Part shown: one piece after another, positions 51,707-61,865 of the stretch
Layout of the letters: each line of letters begins with the position of its first letter
How positions within the stretch are numbered: position 1 is the first letter of the stretch
From: GYS-P2D sp964414425
Lineage (GTDB): Bacteria; Bacteroidota; Bacteroidia; Chitinophagales; Saprospiraceae
Direction of reading: 5' to 3'
DNA: 64,000 bases
NCBI GenBank assembly: GCA_964414425.1
Contig: CAYPWL010000002.1
Coordinates: forward strand, 1 to 64,000
Notes under the pieces: model-generated
The model's database searches: none
The model's input: only the letters and a program-made list of their open reading frames with translations
Told to the model about the DNA's origin: nothing
Program-made: the position numbers and the translations under genes

Positions 51707-54700
51707 CTAAAAATTAAGATTCACACCAAATAAAACAGATCGATTGGATGGATAGTTTCCAAAGTCCACACCAGCAGCTGTGTCCGCTCTGCCAAAATTT
51801 GATATCGCTGGATCAAGACCAGAATACCCTGTAAAGGTAAACGGATTTTGAGCCGTTATGTAAAATCGTACATTTCCATCAAAAGATGGGAGATTTGATA
51901 GGGTATATCCAATTTGGATTGTCTCAAAGCGTACATATGAGCCATCTTCTACGAAATAATCGCTTGATCTACTGTGATTAACCAATCCTGCTTGATCTAA
52001 AGCGGGGAATGTTCCTTCAGTATTAGTAGATGAAAATGCGTTCTCAAGACGCTCTACTGAAACGTTAGCTTCGAACTGAGAAAAATCAGTAAACAATCTA
52101 TTGAAATTGTAAATATCATTTCCAAATGAACCAAAGATAAAGGTAGAGAAGTCAAAACCTTTATAGTTTAATCCAAGTCTTAATCCTGCTGTTAGATCTG
52201 GGTGGAAGCTACCTATGATTGAGTTATCATCATCATTAATGACACCGTCATTATTAATATCCTCATATCTCAATCTTCCTACTGCCGCTCCTACTTGCTC
52301 TGCATGCGCATCAACTTCTGCTTGGCTTTCAAAGATTCCGTCAGTTGTTAATCCCCAAAAAGAACCTATCGGATCTCCAACTCTGTTGATTGTGATCGTT
52401 CCTATACGTGTTCCTGTGTTGCCAAAAAATTGATCCGACTCATCATTAACCTGAGTAATCTCATTTCTGTATGCTCCTAATGTTAGGGACGCATCAAAAC
52501 TTAAATCACTGGTGATTTTGTCACGATAGAACAATTGTGCATCGAAACCTGAGTTTCTCATTGACGCAATATTCTGGAATGCTGTTCCCGCTGTTCCTGC
52601 TGTTCCAGGAAGCGCAGCATTAAAGAGGAGGCCATTTGTATTCTTATTATAAATATCTAAGACGATACCGTACTTACCTTGATTGAATGTTGCATCAATA
52701 CCAAAATTATGTTGTTCCAGCTCTTCCCATCTGCCAGCTGGGTTACCTCTTCTCTGAAGGGCAAATCCTGTCGATAGGGTATTATTTGTACCCGCTATAT
52801 CGAAAAATGAACTACCTGTTCCTCCTCCAAATAAAGCGAATGCATTATCAGCTGGAATATTATTATTACCACTGATTCCGAAGCTATATCTAACCTTTAG
52901 ATCATCAATACTCTCATTATCGATAAATTCTGTAAGTCTTACACCTATACTTCCTGCGGGGAATGTTCCTCTACGATTCAATGGACCGAAGTTAGACGCA
53001 CCGTCATTTCTTACAGTTCCACTTAATATAAGCCAGTCATCATATACGTAATCTACCTTGACAAAAACTGAATTCAGTGAACTTTCAAATCCTCCTGAGC
53101 CTACAGATCTTGAGTCTACATTTCCAAGTCCAGTATTGATAAATCTTGAGTCTACACCGAATACAAAGAAGTCATTGAGGCTAGCTCCAATGTTTCTTCC
53201 TTCGTTTCGTAGTGCTTCATAACCCGCAATTGCATTGATATCATGTTGTTCTCCTAGAGACACAACATAGTTCAGAGTATTTGTCCAAGTCCACTGAAAA
53301 GAATTATTAAATGCCTCACTGAAGTTATTGGTAAAGTTCTGAGGCTCTCTCGCTTCAAAATTAGGGAATGTTGCATTTTGAGTAAAGCCATTACCAATAT
53401 CAAAGCCTAAACTTGTTTTAAATGATAAGCCGTCAATCAGTTCAACCCCTCCATAAACATTACCAAATACACGGTTGAAGGTTCCAACATCATCTCTATC
53501 CTCTTCAACCAACTTAACTGGATTGTTACCTAAGCCCTGTCCAAGCTGCTTAGGACCAGCGAAATTCACGCCATCATCTGCAAATACAGGAACAGTAGGG
53601 TTACTCCTGATAATGTTAGTGATTACATTCTGCTCACTTTGGTTTCCTCCTGGTTGACCAATTTGGTCTATACGAGATAACGCAATATTCTCTCCGAATG
53701 TAAACTTGCCTGCATTAAAAGCACTGTTTGCTCTTAATGTATATCTACGAAAGAAGGTTTCTTCAACTGTACCTTGCTGATCATAGTAGTTACCGGAAAT
53801 ACTAAAAGTACCTTTATCAGTACCTCCAGATACATTGATATTGTGCTCTGTAATCGGTGCTGAACCAATCACCTCGTCCCACCAGTCAGTTCCTTCTCCA
53901 GTTGCCGTTCTATACAATAGGTTACCACTACCTGGCACTCCTAATGTTGGCGCTATGAAACCTAAAGCAGGATCGCCGTTGTAAAACTCCGGGAAAGTAT
54001 TTCCTTGGAATAACTCTGGCACATCAGTATATGCTTCTTGCACATATCCTCTGTATTCATCAGCGCTCGCCAGTTCAAATCTATTGACAGTATTCTGGAT
54101 GCCATAGTATCCATTGTAACTCACTTTAGTATTACCAGCTTTACCTTTCTTAGTAGTAATTACTATTACACCGTTACTTGCACGTGCGCCATATACTGAT
54201 GAAGATGCTGCATCCTTAAGGACTTGCACACTCTCGATATCATTTGGATTGATACTATTTAGAAAATTGTCTGTTGTAGGCACTCCATCGATAACAAAAA
54301 GAGGGTCATTAGCCGTAAGAGAGTTAAATCCTCTAATTCTTATGGCTGTACCGTCACCAGGACTACCGGAAGTTGATAATGTAAGACCAGCTGCTTTACC
54401 CGCTAATTTCTGGCTTAAACTCGCTGCAGGTACAACATTGAGGGCTTCATCATCTACAATTGAAACGGCACCAGTAATATCTCGCTTACGCTGAGTCTGA
54501 TAACCTGTAACAACGACCTCATCCAGGATCTCTGCATCTGGCGCAAGCGATAGATTAATTACTGATTGGTTACCAACTTCAACAACCTGAGCAGCATAAC
54601 CTACAAATGAATAGGTGAGCGTCGCTCCTTGTGGAACAGTAACCGCATAATTCCCATCGAGATCAGTAATAGTACCGTTAGTCGTACCTGTCTCAATAAT

Positions 54701-54856
54701 ACTCACCCCAGGCAAACCGAGTCCGTCCTCATCAGTAATAACACCAGTTATGGTGCGCTGAGAAAACAGAAAAGTTGCTGAGAAGAGTAAAAGCATCGTG
54801 AAAAGATGCTTTGCATTCTGTGCTTTGCACAGAACAGAAATACAATAGTTTCTCAT
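51707..54856 (-). CDS. susC: SusC/RagA family TonB-linked outer-membrane transporter
   Basis: The 1049-residue protein has a long signal region, a carboxypeptidase-like domain (ITGVITDEDGLGLPGVSI), then the SusC landmark DEVVVTGYQTQRKRDITGAV and a plug with RIRGFNSLTANDPLFVIDGV and SSVYGARASNGVIVITTKKG. The C-terminal barrel ends in VLFGVNLNF. With SusD it forms the import complex for oligosaccharides from surface digestion. It is transcribed together with susD and is preceded by a 331-bp gap. Confidence 0.96.
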   Translation of the reverse strand: MRNYCISVLCKAQNAKHLFTMLLLFSATFLFSQRTITGVITDEDGLGLPGVSIIETGTTNGTITDLDGNYAVTVPQGATLTYSFVGYAAQVVEVGNQSVINLSLAPDAEILDEVVVTGYQTQRKRDITGAVSIVDDEALNVVPAASLSQKLAGKAAGLTLSTSGSPGDGTAIRIRGFNSLTANDPLFVIDGVPTTDNFLNSINPNDIESVQVLKDAASSSVYGARASNGVIVITTKKGKAGNTKVSYNGYYGIQNTVNRFELASADEYRGYVQEAYTDVPELFQGNTFPEFYNGDPALGFIAPTLGVPGSGNLLYRTATGEGTDWWDEVIGSAPITEHNINVSGGTDKGTFSISGNYYDQQGTVEETFFRRYTLRANSAFNAGKFTFGENIALSRIDQIGQPGGNQSEQNVITNIIRSNPTVPVFADDGVNFAGPKQLGQGLGNNPVKLVEEDRDDVGTFNRVFGNVYGGVELIDGLSFKTSLGFDIGNGFTQNATFPNFEAREPQNFTNNFSEAFNNSFQWTWTNTLNYVVSLGEQHDINAIAGYEALRNEGRNIGASLNDFFVFGVDSRFINTGLGNVDSRSVGSGGFESSLNSVFVKVDYVYDDWLILSGTVRNDGASNFGPLNRRGTFPAGSIGVRLTEFIDNESIDDLKVRYSFGISGNNNIPADNAFALFGGGTGSSFFDIAGTNNTLSTGFALQRRGNPAGRWEELEQHNFGIDATFNQGKYGIVLDIYNKNTNGLLFNAALPGTAGTAGTAFQNIASMRNSGFDAQLFYRDKITSDLSFDASLTLGAYRNEITQVNDESDQFFGNTGTRIGTITINRVGDPIGSFWGLTTDGIFESQAEVDAHAEQVGAAVGRLRYEDINNDGVINDDDNSIIGSFHPDLTAGLRLGLNYKGFDFSTFIFGSFGNDIYNFNRLFTDFSQFEANVSVERLENAFSSTNTEGTFPALDQAGLVNHSRSSDYFVEDGSYVRFETIQIGYTLSNLPSFDGNVRFYITAQNPFTFTGYSGLDPAISNFGRADTAAGVDFGNYPSNRSVLFGVNLNF

Positions 54857-55187
54857 ACTTAAAATTTTTCTTTTTACATGATTTAAACCCTACAAGTAGG
54901 GCGTTCGAAATTAAACTTGTGAACTAATTAGAATAGTTGTTAGCCTCGTAATAATACAGGCTAAATAATAATTCGCAAAAAAAAATTGAAATTATTTAAA
55001 CACAATTGCGTTGAGCCAACAATATAAAGGCTCTAAGAGCAATAAGAAGGTTGCTCTGGATTAATTTTGATCGGGTCCAATCTGAAGCGACAATTGGGTT
55101 AGACGATGTCTAATCTCACTATTGACTGCAACAGTTAAACTTATAGTAATAAGGGAACGGCCAACAAGAAATACCTGTAACGCCCTA
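54857..55187. other. Intergenic region upstream of susC
   Basis: A 331-bp gap without a gene between the GH16 stop and the SusC start. Near the SusC side is a small inverted repeat CCCTAC-AA-GTAGGG (54888-54901), which would fall in the leader transcript. An A-rich tract (54980s) and AT-rich sequence could contain the promoter, but no box matches TAnnTTTG exactly. The gap suggests susC has its own promoter and is not simply read through from the GH16 gene. Confidence 0.5.
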
Positions 55188-56390
55188 TTAATCGAGTTGA
55201 AATACTCTGATATAGTCTATTTCCATCTGCTGTGGAAACTCTGTTGTAGCATCTGGAGGTCCAGGCCAATTACCACCTACGGCAACATTGAATATGAAGA
55301 AGAATTCATTGTTGAATCTCCATGCTTCATTGCGCACATTAGCTGGAGTAAGTGTGAAAAACTTGGTTTCGTCTACATACCATTCTATTAAGTCTTGTTC
55401 CCAGACAATACTGAATACATGGAAGCGCTCAGCTAAGTCTTCATCTAAGCTTATTTCTGAACCTAAGAATGTGCTAAAGCCCCTTCCTTGTGGGCCCCAG
55501 TGGGCTGTACCATGAGAAGTGGCAGCTTCGTGTCCTACATTTTCCATGATATCGACCTCACCACAAGCAGGCCATCCTACTTCATCAATGTTCTGTCCTA
55601 ACATCCATAATGCTGGCCACATCCCTTGGCCGCGAGTGATTTTAGCTCTTATATCTATACGACCATACTGAAAGAACCTTTTGTCTTTAGTAGTTATACG
55701 AGCAGACTCAAAATTTCCTGGAGGATTCGCTGTAGCTCGCATGACTAGTGCTCCATTCTCAATGGCTGCATTTTCGGGTTCGTTAGTATAGCTTTGTAAT
55801 TCGTTATTACCCCAACCACATAGATTCGGACAGCCATCCCCCATCTCAAAGTTGTAGCTGTTCTCATCAATTACTCCCCCATCAAATTCATCTTGCCAAG
55901 CCATGCTATAACCAAATTGATTTTCTGCAGTGCTATATCCTTCGTCAGTCAAGACAGACGTATCATTGTCTACTATTCTCACTCTGGCCTCCTCTGTGCG
56001 AACGTCAGCACCCTCTGCGCTAATTATTCGTAGCATGACTGTTTCATCTACTTCTTTAATGTCGTCATCCAGTAGCTCTAAGAATATATCCGTCGAGTTC
56101 GTATTGGCCTCTATTATAACTGAAGAGTTCGCTCCTAAGAAATCTACCCCAGGCTCTGCAGTCTCACCTACGAGCTCGTATCTTACTTCAATCGGCTCAG
56201 GAGTAGCTTCACTCAATGCTACTCTTAAGGTCAATCTTGGAGTAGACTCAAGTACTTGCATATCGCTAACACGTAATGTAGGCAAATCGTCCATTGGCTC
56301 TCCAGTAGGTCCTGAAGTACCCGTACCTTCATCACTGCCACATGCGATAATCAACATCAACGTTACTATAAGATATACATACTTCATCAT
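55188..56390 (-). CDS. GH16 endo-beta-1,3-glucanase-like lipoprotein with Calx-beta domain
   Basis: The 400-residue lipoprotein (lipobox IIAC, Cys17) has a Calx-beta domain at about 36-142 (ending RVRIVDND) and a GH16 catalytic domain from 160 to the end. The active-site motif is GEVDIMENVG, with nucleophile Glu278, Asp280 and acid/base Glu283. GRIDIRAKI, GMWPALWMLG and the C-terminal MEIDYIRVFQL are typical of laminarinase-like GH16_3 enzymes. It would cut laminarin or a related beta-1,3-glucan at the cell surface before import by SusC/SusD. Lichenan-type or other substrates cannot be excluded. Confidence 0.93.
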   Translation of the reverse strand: MMKYVYLIVTLMLIIACGSDEGTGTSGPTGEPMDDLPTLRVSDMQVLESTPRLTLRVALSEATPEPIEVRYELVGETAEPGVDFLGANSSVIIEANTNSTDIFLELLDDDIKEVDETVMLRIISAEGADVRTEEARVRIVDNDTSVLTDEGYSTAENQFGYSMAWQDEFDGGVIDENSYNFEMGDGCPNLCGWGNNELQSYTNEPENAAIENGALVMRATANPPGNFESARITTKDKRFFQYGRIDIRAKITRGQGMWPALWMLGQNIDEVGWPACGEVDIMENVGHEAATSHGTAHWGPQGRGFSTFLGSEISLDEDLAERFHVFSIVWEQDLIEWYVDETKFFTLTPANVRNEAWRFNNEFFFIFNVAVGGNWPGPPDATTEFPQQMEIDYIRVFQLD

Positions 56391-56604
56391 GACTTTACCT
56401 TTTCTGATTCAAATAAAAGACTATTTATTATAATATACACAAGCCCAACTGTCGTAGTATACACGATGGCTAAGTAAAGATTGGATGTTTACTCGGTCAA
56501 GAGTCTAATCAATCTTGTCATATTATTACGACTTACTCTGTATCTAAAGTCTATTTCAGGATATATTTAGTTTTTATTTCTTAATTCAGTTGGAATAACG
56601 TCTT

Positions 56605-57924
56605 ATGAGAAAACTACTTGCCTTATTATCTATGCTCTCTGTAATCATATACTCCTGCGCATCAGTAGAGACTAACGAAGAAGGCTTATCCAATCCCAAA
56701 TACTATCACGACAGCGTCCAAAAGCTATCAGAAGTAATCGTATATGATATATTTTCTCCTCCTGTAGCCAGTCGTAATTATGCCTATCCCAATATAGCTG
56801 CATATGAAGTTCTGGCAGCCACCCATGATGAGTACAACAGTCTCAGTGGTCAGATCAATGGATTTTCTACAGGGCCGCAGATCGATGACCAAGAAATATC
56901 TCCTGCGGTGGCAGCAATAGAAGCATTTATCACAACCGCTAAGCACTTCATCTTCTCTGAACAGAAACTTCTTGATTATCAAGAAGAACTATACCAGACT
57001 TTACGGGATCAAGGAATCTCTAAAAAGGTCTTCAACAACTCCGTGGAATATGGCAAAGCCATGGCAGCACATGTGATACAATACTCCGGTTCTGACAATT
57101 ACAAGCAAACACGGACTTTTCCTAAATACTCTATCACTAATGACGAATCCAAATGGAGACCTACACCTCCAGGATATATGGATGGCATAGAGCCACACTG
57201 GAAAGAGATCAGACCATTCGTATTAGACAGCTCTAATCAATTTGTTCCTCAACCCCCGACACAATTCGATATGACGGAGGGATCACAATTTTATAAAGAA
57301 ACGATGGAGGTGTATGAGGTTGTTAAAAACCGAACGGAAGAGACAAAAGAAATTGCCAGTTTTTGGGATTGCAATCCTTATGTCCTAAATATCACAGGGC
57401 ACGTGATGCACGCCTCCAAAAAGATAACGCCTGGTGGACACTGGATCGGAATTACGGAGTTGGCTTGCCAAAAAGCTAAAGCAGATCTCGCTACGACTAT
57501 TGAAGCATATACACTTACCTCTATAGCGCTTGCAGATGGTTTTATCAGCTGCTGGGATGAAAAATATAGAAGTAATCTGGTAAGGCCTGAAACGATCATC
57601 AACGAGTACATTGATGAAGATTGGGTGCCAACCTTGCAGACTCCACCATTTCCTGAGCACACAAGCGGACACAGCGTAATCTCACGTGCAGCAGCAGTGG
57701 CTTTAACAAGCATTTTTGGTGACAACTTCCAATTTGATGATACCGTCGAACTCGCTTATGGACTACCCGTACGATCGTTCGAATCATTTTATGCGGCATC
57801 AGATGAAGCCGCCGTAAGTAGACTATATGGTGGCATACACTATCGTCCTGCGATTGACTATGGTGTCGATCAGGGTGACAAAGTTGGTAAGCTTATATTG
57901 GATAGACTTACCATGAAAAAATAG
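56605..57924 (+). CDS. Vanadium-dependent haloperoxidase-like (PAP2 superfamily) lipoprotein
   Basis: The 439-residue lipoprotein (lipobox IYSC, Cys18) has all vanadate-site residues of the family: K-x6-RP (Lys320, Arg327), TSGH (Ser354-His356) and SR-LYGGIH (Arg406, His412). An N-terminal helical half completes the haloperoxidase bundle. The residue equivalent to the second site His (before SGH) determines halide use and cannot be assigned with confidence. Such enzymes oxidise halides with peroxide, or act as acid phosphatases of the same fold. It is divergent from the GH16 gene with a 214-bp gap, so it may be unrelated to the glucan locus. Confidence 0.87.
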   Translation: MRKLLALLSMLSVIIYSCASVETNEEGLSNPKYYHDSVQKLSEVIVYDIFSPPVASRNYAYPNIAAYEVLAATHDEYNSLSGQINGFSTGPQIDDQEISPAVAAIEAFITTAKHFIFSEQKLLDYQEELYQTLRDQGISKKVFNNSVEYGKAMAAHVIQYSGSDNYKQTRTFPKYSITNDESKWRPTPPGYMDGIEPHWKEIRPFVLDSSNQFVPQPPTQFDMTEGSQFYKETMEVYEVVKNRTEETKEIASFWDCNPYVLNITGHVMHASKKITPGGHWIGITELACQKAKADLATTIEAYTLTSIALADGFISCWDEKYRSNLVRPETIINEYIDEDWVPTLQTPPFPEHTSGHSVISRAAAVALTSIFGDNFQFDDTVELAYGLPVRSFESFYAASDEAAVSRLYGGIHYRPAIDYGVDQGDKVGKLILDRLTMKK

Positions 57925-57936
57925 GTGTTAACTCAA

Positions 57937-58578
57937 TTATCCCTGTAAAAAAGGATTATTCTCTCTCTCAAAACCAATAGTCGTTGCCGGACCATGCCCT
58001 GGATAGACAGTATAATCATCAGGCAGCGGCATCAACTGAGTCTTAATACTGTGAATCAATGTATCAAAGTTGCCACCTGGTAGATCGGTACGTCCGATAC
58101 TGCCATGAAAAAGTACGTCTCCTCCAATCACTTGCTTGGAGTCATGATGTATAAAGCACAGACTTGCAGGCGAATGACCAGGGGTATACACCACATCTAA
58201 TGACTGCTCTCCGAAGTCGATGGTGTCGCCAGCCTTAATATACTTAGCTATGTCAGGTGATCCCTCATAAGCTATACCATAGAGCTTACTTACATTTACA
58301 CAGCTATTGAGTACAGGAATCTCCCCTTCATGAGCCTCAAGGGACAATCCAAAGGTTTCTGAGATATACTTATTTCCTAATACGTGGTCGATATGGCAGT
58401 GTGTATTGATTAATCTTACTGGCTTCCAACCATGATTTTTGATGTTATCTGTCAACACTTTGCGCTCCTCGCCATTAGAACAACCAGGATCAAAGATGAT
58501 ACACTCCTTAGTGCCGTCGCAGATGGCGATAACTGTATTCTCTTGAAAAGCATTAAAAGGGTATATCTCTATGGTCAT
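57937..58578 (-). CDS. Glyoxalase II-like MBL-fold hydrolase
   Basis: The 213-residue cytoplasmic protein has the metal site THCHIDH (His60, His62, Asp64, His65), CIIFDPG before it, and later SPASLCFIHHD, GDVLFHGSIGRTDL and PGHGPATTIG, all as in hydroxyacylglutathione-hydrolase-like and persulfide-dioxygenase-like MBL proteins. The motif GRTDLPGG is typical of the YcbL-type thioesterase group. It is a small stand-alone gene, convergent with the haloperoxidase and divergent from the next gene. A general thioester hydrolase is the safest call. Confidence 0.92.
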   Translation of the reverse strand: MTIEIYPFNAFQENTVIAICDGTKECIIFDPGCSNGEERKVLTDNIKNHGWKPVRLINTHCHIDHVLGNKYISETFGLSLEAHEGEIPVLNSCVNVSKLYGIAYEGSPDIAKYIKAGDTIDFGEQSLDVVYTPGHSPASLCFIHHDSKQVIGGDVLFHGSIGRTDLPGGNFDTLIHSIKTQLMPLPDDYTVYPGHGPATTIGFERENNPFLQG

Positions 58579-58625
58579 AAACGTCTTCTTTATTCTTAAC
58601 TATTCATTAGTGTGGGACAAGTATA

Positions 58626-61600
58626 ATGAGATGTTTATATTCATCGCATATTATAATTGATTTGAAGCAGATTCGGTTTACAGTTTGGTTTGTTATATGC
58701 GCTCTGACGACGATATCATTGTGTGGTCAAAGCATACGTACTGATTTTGGCAAAAATCGAATCCAATACCATGATGATTTCACCAAATGGTGGGAGTATG
58801 AGACTCAGAATTTTATCGTCTACTGGTATGGTAAAGGTCGTAACATCGCTCAGTCAGCCATACAGATGGCCGAAGTAGTCCATGGAGAGATACAGGACAT
58901 CGCAGAACATCGTATCAATGACAAGATTGAGATCATCGTCTACACTGACATCTCTGATCTACTACAAAGCAATATCGGCAGCGAGGATACTTTTGAGACG
59001 ACACATGATGAGACTAAGGTCATAGGGAGTAGAATATTCGTCTACTTTGATGGCAATCATAAAAACTTAGAGCAAGACCTTAAAACAGGTATCGCCCAAG
59101 TCTATATCAACTCTATGTATGCACCTAACGGACTCCAGAGCATCATAGAAAGTGATCCTGATCTCAATGTACCTACGTGGTATAGAGAAGGGCTCGTCAG
59201 TTACGCTGGCTCCAGGTGGAATCCATATATCGAAGATGAATTAAGAGATGTCTGGTCCCAGAAAATATCTCGATTTAGAAAGTTTAATTATCTATCTCAA
59301 GAGTTTCCACGATTGGCGGGACATAGCATGTGGTATTATATCAGTGAGCGATACGGTCAGACTTCCATCACGACCCTCCTCTATCTGATGAGGCTTCGCA
59401 ATGACTTCAACGAAAACGTTGAGTTCGTCTATGGTATAAATGAAAAAACATTGCATCGTGAGTGGCAAACGTATTTTACGCTCTTATACGATGAGGAAGG
59501 GTTCATCCCGCTTCCTGAAGACGATATAATCGATGAAAAGCGCAGACAGTTTTGGCCAAAGACTACCTTGGAGCTCAGTCCTGATGGACAGACCTTGGCA
59601 TATGTCGTAAATGAGATAGGCAAGGCACAGATCAGATTAAGAGATCTATCATCGGGTGATGAGAAAGTGATCATGAAATATGGTAGCAAAAATGCTGTCC
59701 AAGAGACAGACTATAACTACCCCCTGATCACATGGCACCCCACTCGACCAGAGCTAACTGTTGCCTATGAGTGGCGCGATAAGATCACACTGCGCAAAAT
59801 AGATCTGACGTCAGATGAGTATATAGAACAAACCATCCCAGAAAACTTGCAGCGAGCATACTCTATAGACTACATATCGGATGAGGAGTATCTCATGTCT
59901 GGGCTTGATAATGGATATTCTGATCTCTATACCTATCACACACGATACAGAAGACTTACGGCAATAACCGAAGACTATCATGATGATATCGATGCGTCTT
60001 ATGTCAATATCGGAGGCCAATGGGGCGCCTTGTTTTCCTCTAATCGGACACAAGCACAACTCTTAAATGAGCGCCTCGACACCATATTGCCTACCACCTC
60101 GTTTGATGTATTCTTTCTGCCCCTCGAGAGCGACTTTGCCCTGAGACTTACTAATACACCTGAGATCGACGAGCTCCAACCAGTCTTAGCTAATGATCAC
60201 TACCTCGTGTATCTCTCTGACGACAGCGGCGTGCGTAATCGATGGACATTGGATCTGAACAGTCGACGACCACCATATCGCAACTCTAATTATGATCGCA
60301 ATATCATCAATCATACTGCATCAGTGAATAGCGATCAATATGTCTATCATGCTTACAATGACCAGGAATATCGGTTCTATATCAGCAAGCCAGCGTGGGC
60401 TACAAGTTTTAGAAGCGCACCCATAAGTATTGAAGAGCAGGAGGAGCTGGATAAAGAAGAAAAGTTTGAGCTTGCTCCTAATCAACTCCTCCAAACCAGA
60501 TATGACGATCCAGAGGTGTTAGAACCACTTGAGACGAATCTGGACTTCAGAATCGTCAAAAGAAACTACCAAGTCAACGATGCTACTCGTGTAGATAAGG
60601 TCCCACAATTTATACCTGCCCGTGCGGTAGCCTCAAGACGACAATTCAAATTAGAAGATATCATCACCAGAGTGGATAACGAAGTACTCTTTGATGGGCT
60701 CGAAACAACCGCTGTCAATAATGAAATCGAAGCCCAGCAGGCAGGATTCCTAATCAAGGCTGTAGCCAAAGATATCTTTGAAGACTTTGAGGTTTCTGCT
60801 GGAGTAAGGATAGCCTCGGACTTTAGAGGTACCGAGTTTTTTGCTACTGTGGATGATAATCGTAAGCGCCTCGATCATCGATATGCGATCTATCGCAAGC
60901 AGTCCAGTGAGGATGTTATGAATGAACGCTTACGAGAACAGATCTTAGTCGGACTGTATCGTGCAAGCTACCCCCTGGACACCTATACGAGCCTAAGAGG
61001 TATCGCCACCGTAAGGATAGATGAAACACATTTTTTAAATCAAAATCCTATAGCTGTAGAACTGGGCCAAACCAATGAGCAAAGGATCGCTCTCAAGGGA
61101 GAGTTCGTCTACGACAACACCATAGAAATTGACCTAAACCTACGACAAGGCACAAGGTATAAAGCGTATGTGCAAGCAATCAACCGGTTTGACTTAAGTC
61201 TATCTAATGGGTTGGACTTGGATTTTAGCAGAGCTTTTACGACCGTGATAGGATTTGATGCGAGACATTATGTTCCGTTTTTAGGTAATTCGATTCTCGC
61301 ACTGCGATCATCTGGTGCTACCTCCTTTGGCTCGGAGCGCATCTTATATTTTGTGGGTGGGGTTGACGGCTGGATCACGCCAACCTTTAGTGAGGATGTT
61401 CCCGTGCGTCAAGATCAGGCATTTGCCTTTCAGACTATTGCGCCTAACCTAAGAGGATTTGATCATAACATACGCAATGGACAGAGCTATCTACTCGGGA
61501 GTGCTGAGGCACGTATCCCGATCTTTAAGTATTTCAGTAGAAGTGAGTTGAAGTCCAGGTTCTTACGCAACGTCCAGGTGACAGCGTTTTTTGATATCGG

Positions 61601-61844
61601 CTCGGCATGGTATGGACTATCCCCAACTTCGGAGCTCAACGATATCATCAATACAACTACGATCACTGGACCAAATATCTCTGTCCAGGTAGATCTGGAT
61701 AGAAGTCCATTTGTGTATGGCTATGGATTTGGTGCGAGATTGCTCTTATTGGGGCATTTTATTCGAGCAGATTATTCTTGGGGTGTAGATAGTGGTATCG
61801 TCCAGAATCCAAGATTTACTTTGTCCTTAGGTACGGAGTTTTGA
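58626..61844 (+). CDS. Three-module exported protein: degenerate peptidase-like, beta-propeller, Omp85-type barrel
   Basis: The 1072-residue protein has a signal segment around residues 17-35 (cut near LCGQ). Residues about 45-290 resemble a peptidase MA-like zinc domain, but the HExxH position reads TGIAQ (154-158) while the EGL glutamate (Glu188) is kept, so it is inactive as a peptidase. Residues about 300-620 are TolB-like propeller blades (LSPDGQTLAYVVNE, LITWHPTRPELTVAYEW). The C-terminal part (about 740-1072) resembles the BamA/surface-antigen barrel, ending FTLSLGTEF. It is probably an outer membrane protein involved in assembly or secretion; the role is unknown. Confidence 0.8.
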   Translation: MRCLYSSHIIIDLKQIRFTVWFVICALTTISLCGQSIRTDFGKNRIQYHDDFTKWWEYETQNFIVYWYGKGRNIAQSAIQMAEVVHGEIQDIAEHRINDKIEIIVYTDISDLLQSNIGSEDTFETTHDETKVIGSRIFVYFDGNHKNLEQDLKTGIAQVYINSMYAPNGLQSIIESDPDLNVPTWYREGLVSYAGSRWNPYIEDELRDVWSQKISRFRKFNYLSQEFPRLAGHSMWYYISERYGQTSITTLLYLMRLRNDFNENVEFVYGINEKTLHREWQTYFTLLYDEEGFIPLPEDDIIDEKRRQFWPKTTLELSPDGQTLAYVVNEIGKAQIRLRDLSSGDEKVIMKYGSKNAVQETDYNYPLITWHPTRPELTVAYEWRDKITLRKIDLTSDEYIEQTIPENLQRAYSIDYISDEEYLMSGLDNGYSDLYTYHTRYRRLTAITEDYHDDIDASYVNIGGQWGALFSSNRTQAQLLNERLDTILPTTSFDVFFLPLESDFALRLTNTPEIDELQPVLANDHYLVYLSDDSGVRNRWTLDLNSRRPPYRNSNYDRNIINHTASVNSDQYVYHAYNDQEYRFYISKPAWATSFRSAPISIEEQEELDKEEKFELAPNQLLQTRYDDPEVLEPLETNLDFRIVKRNYQVNDATRVDKVPQFIPARAVASRRQFKLEDIITRVDNEVLFDGLETTAVNNEIEAQQAGFLIKAVAKDIFEDFEVSAGVRIASDFRGTEFFATVDDNRKRLDHRYAIYRKQSSEDVMNERLREQILVGLYRASYPLDTYTSLRGIATVRIDETHFLNQNPIAVELGQTNEQRIALKGEFVYDNTIEIDLNLRQGTRYKAYVQAINRFDLSLSNGLDLDFSRAFTTVIGFDARHYVPFLGNSILALRSSGATSFGSERILYFVGGVDGWITPTFSEDVPVRQDQAFAFQTIAPNLRGFDHNIRNGQSYLLGSAEARIPIFKYFSRSELKSRFLRNVQVTAFFDIGSAWYGLSPTSELNDIINTTTITGPNISVQVDLDRSPFVYGYGFGARLLLLGHFIRADYSWGVDSGIVQNPRFTLSLGTEF

Positions 61845-61865
61845 TTGTAAATCTGAATATCTTTT

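Noticed and set aside
57378..57725. Overlapping minus-strand frames of about 100 codons inside the haloperoxidase gene
   Set aside because: They are antisense shadows across the conserved vanadate site; no start context or family pattern.
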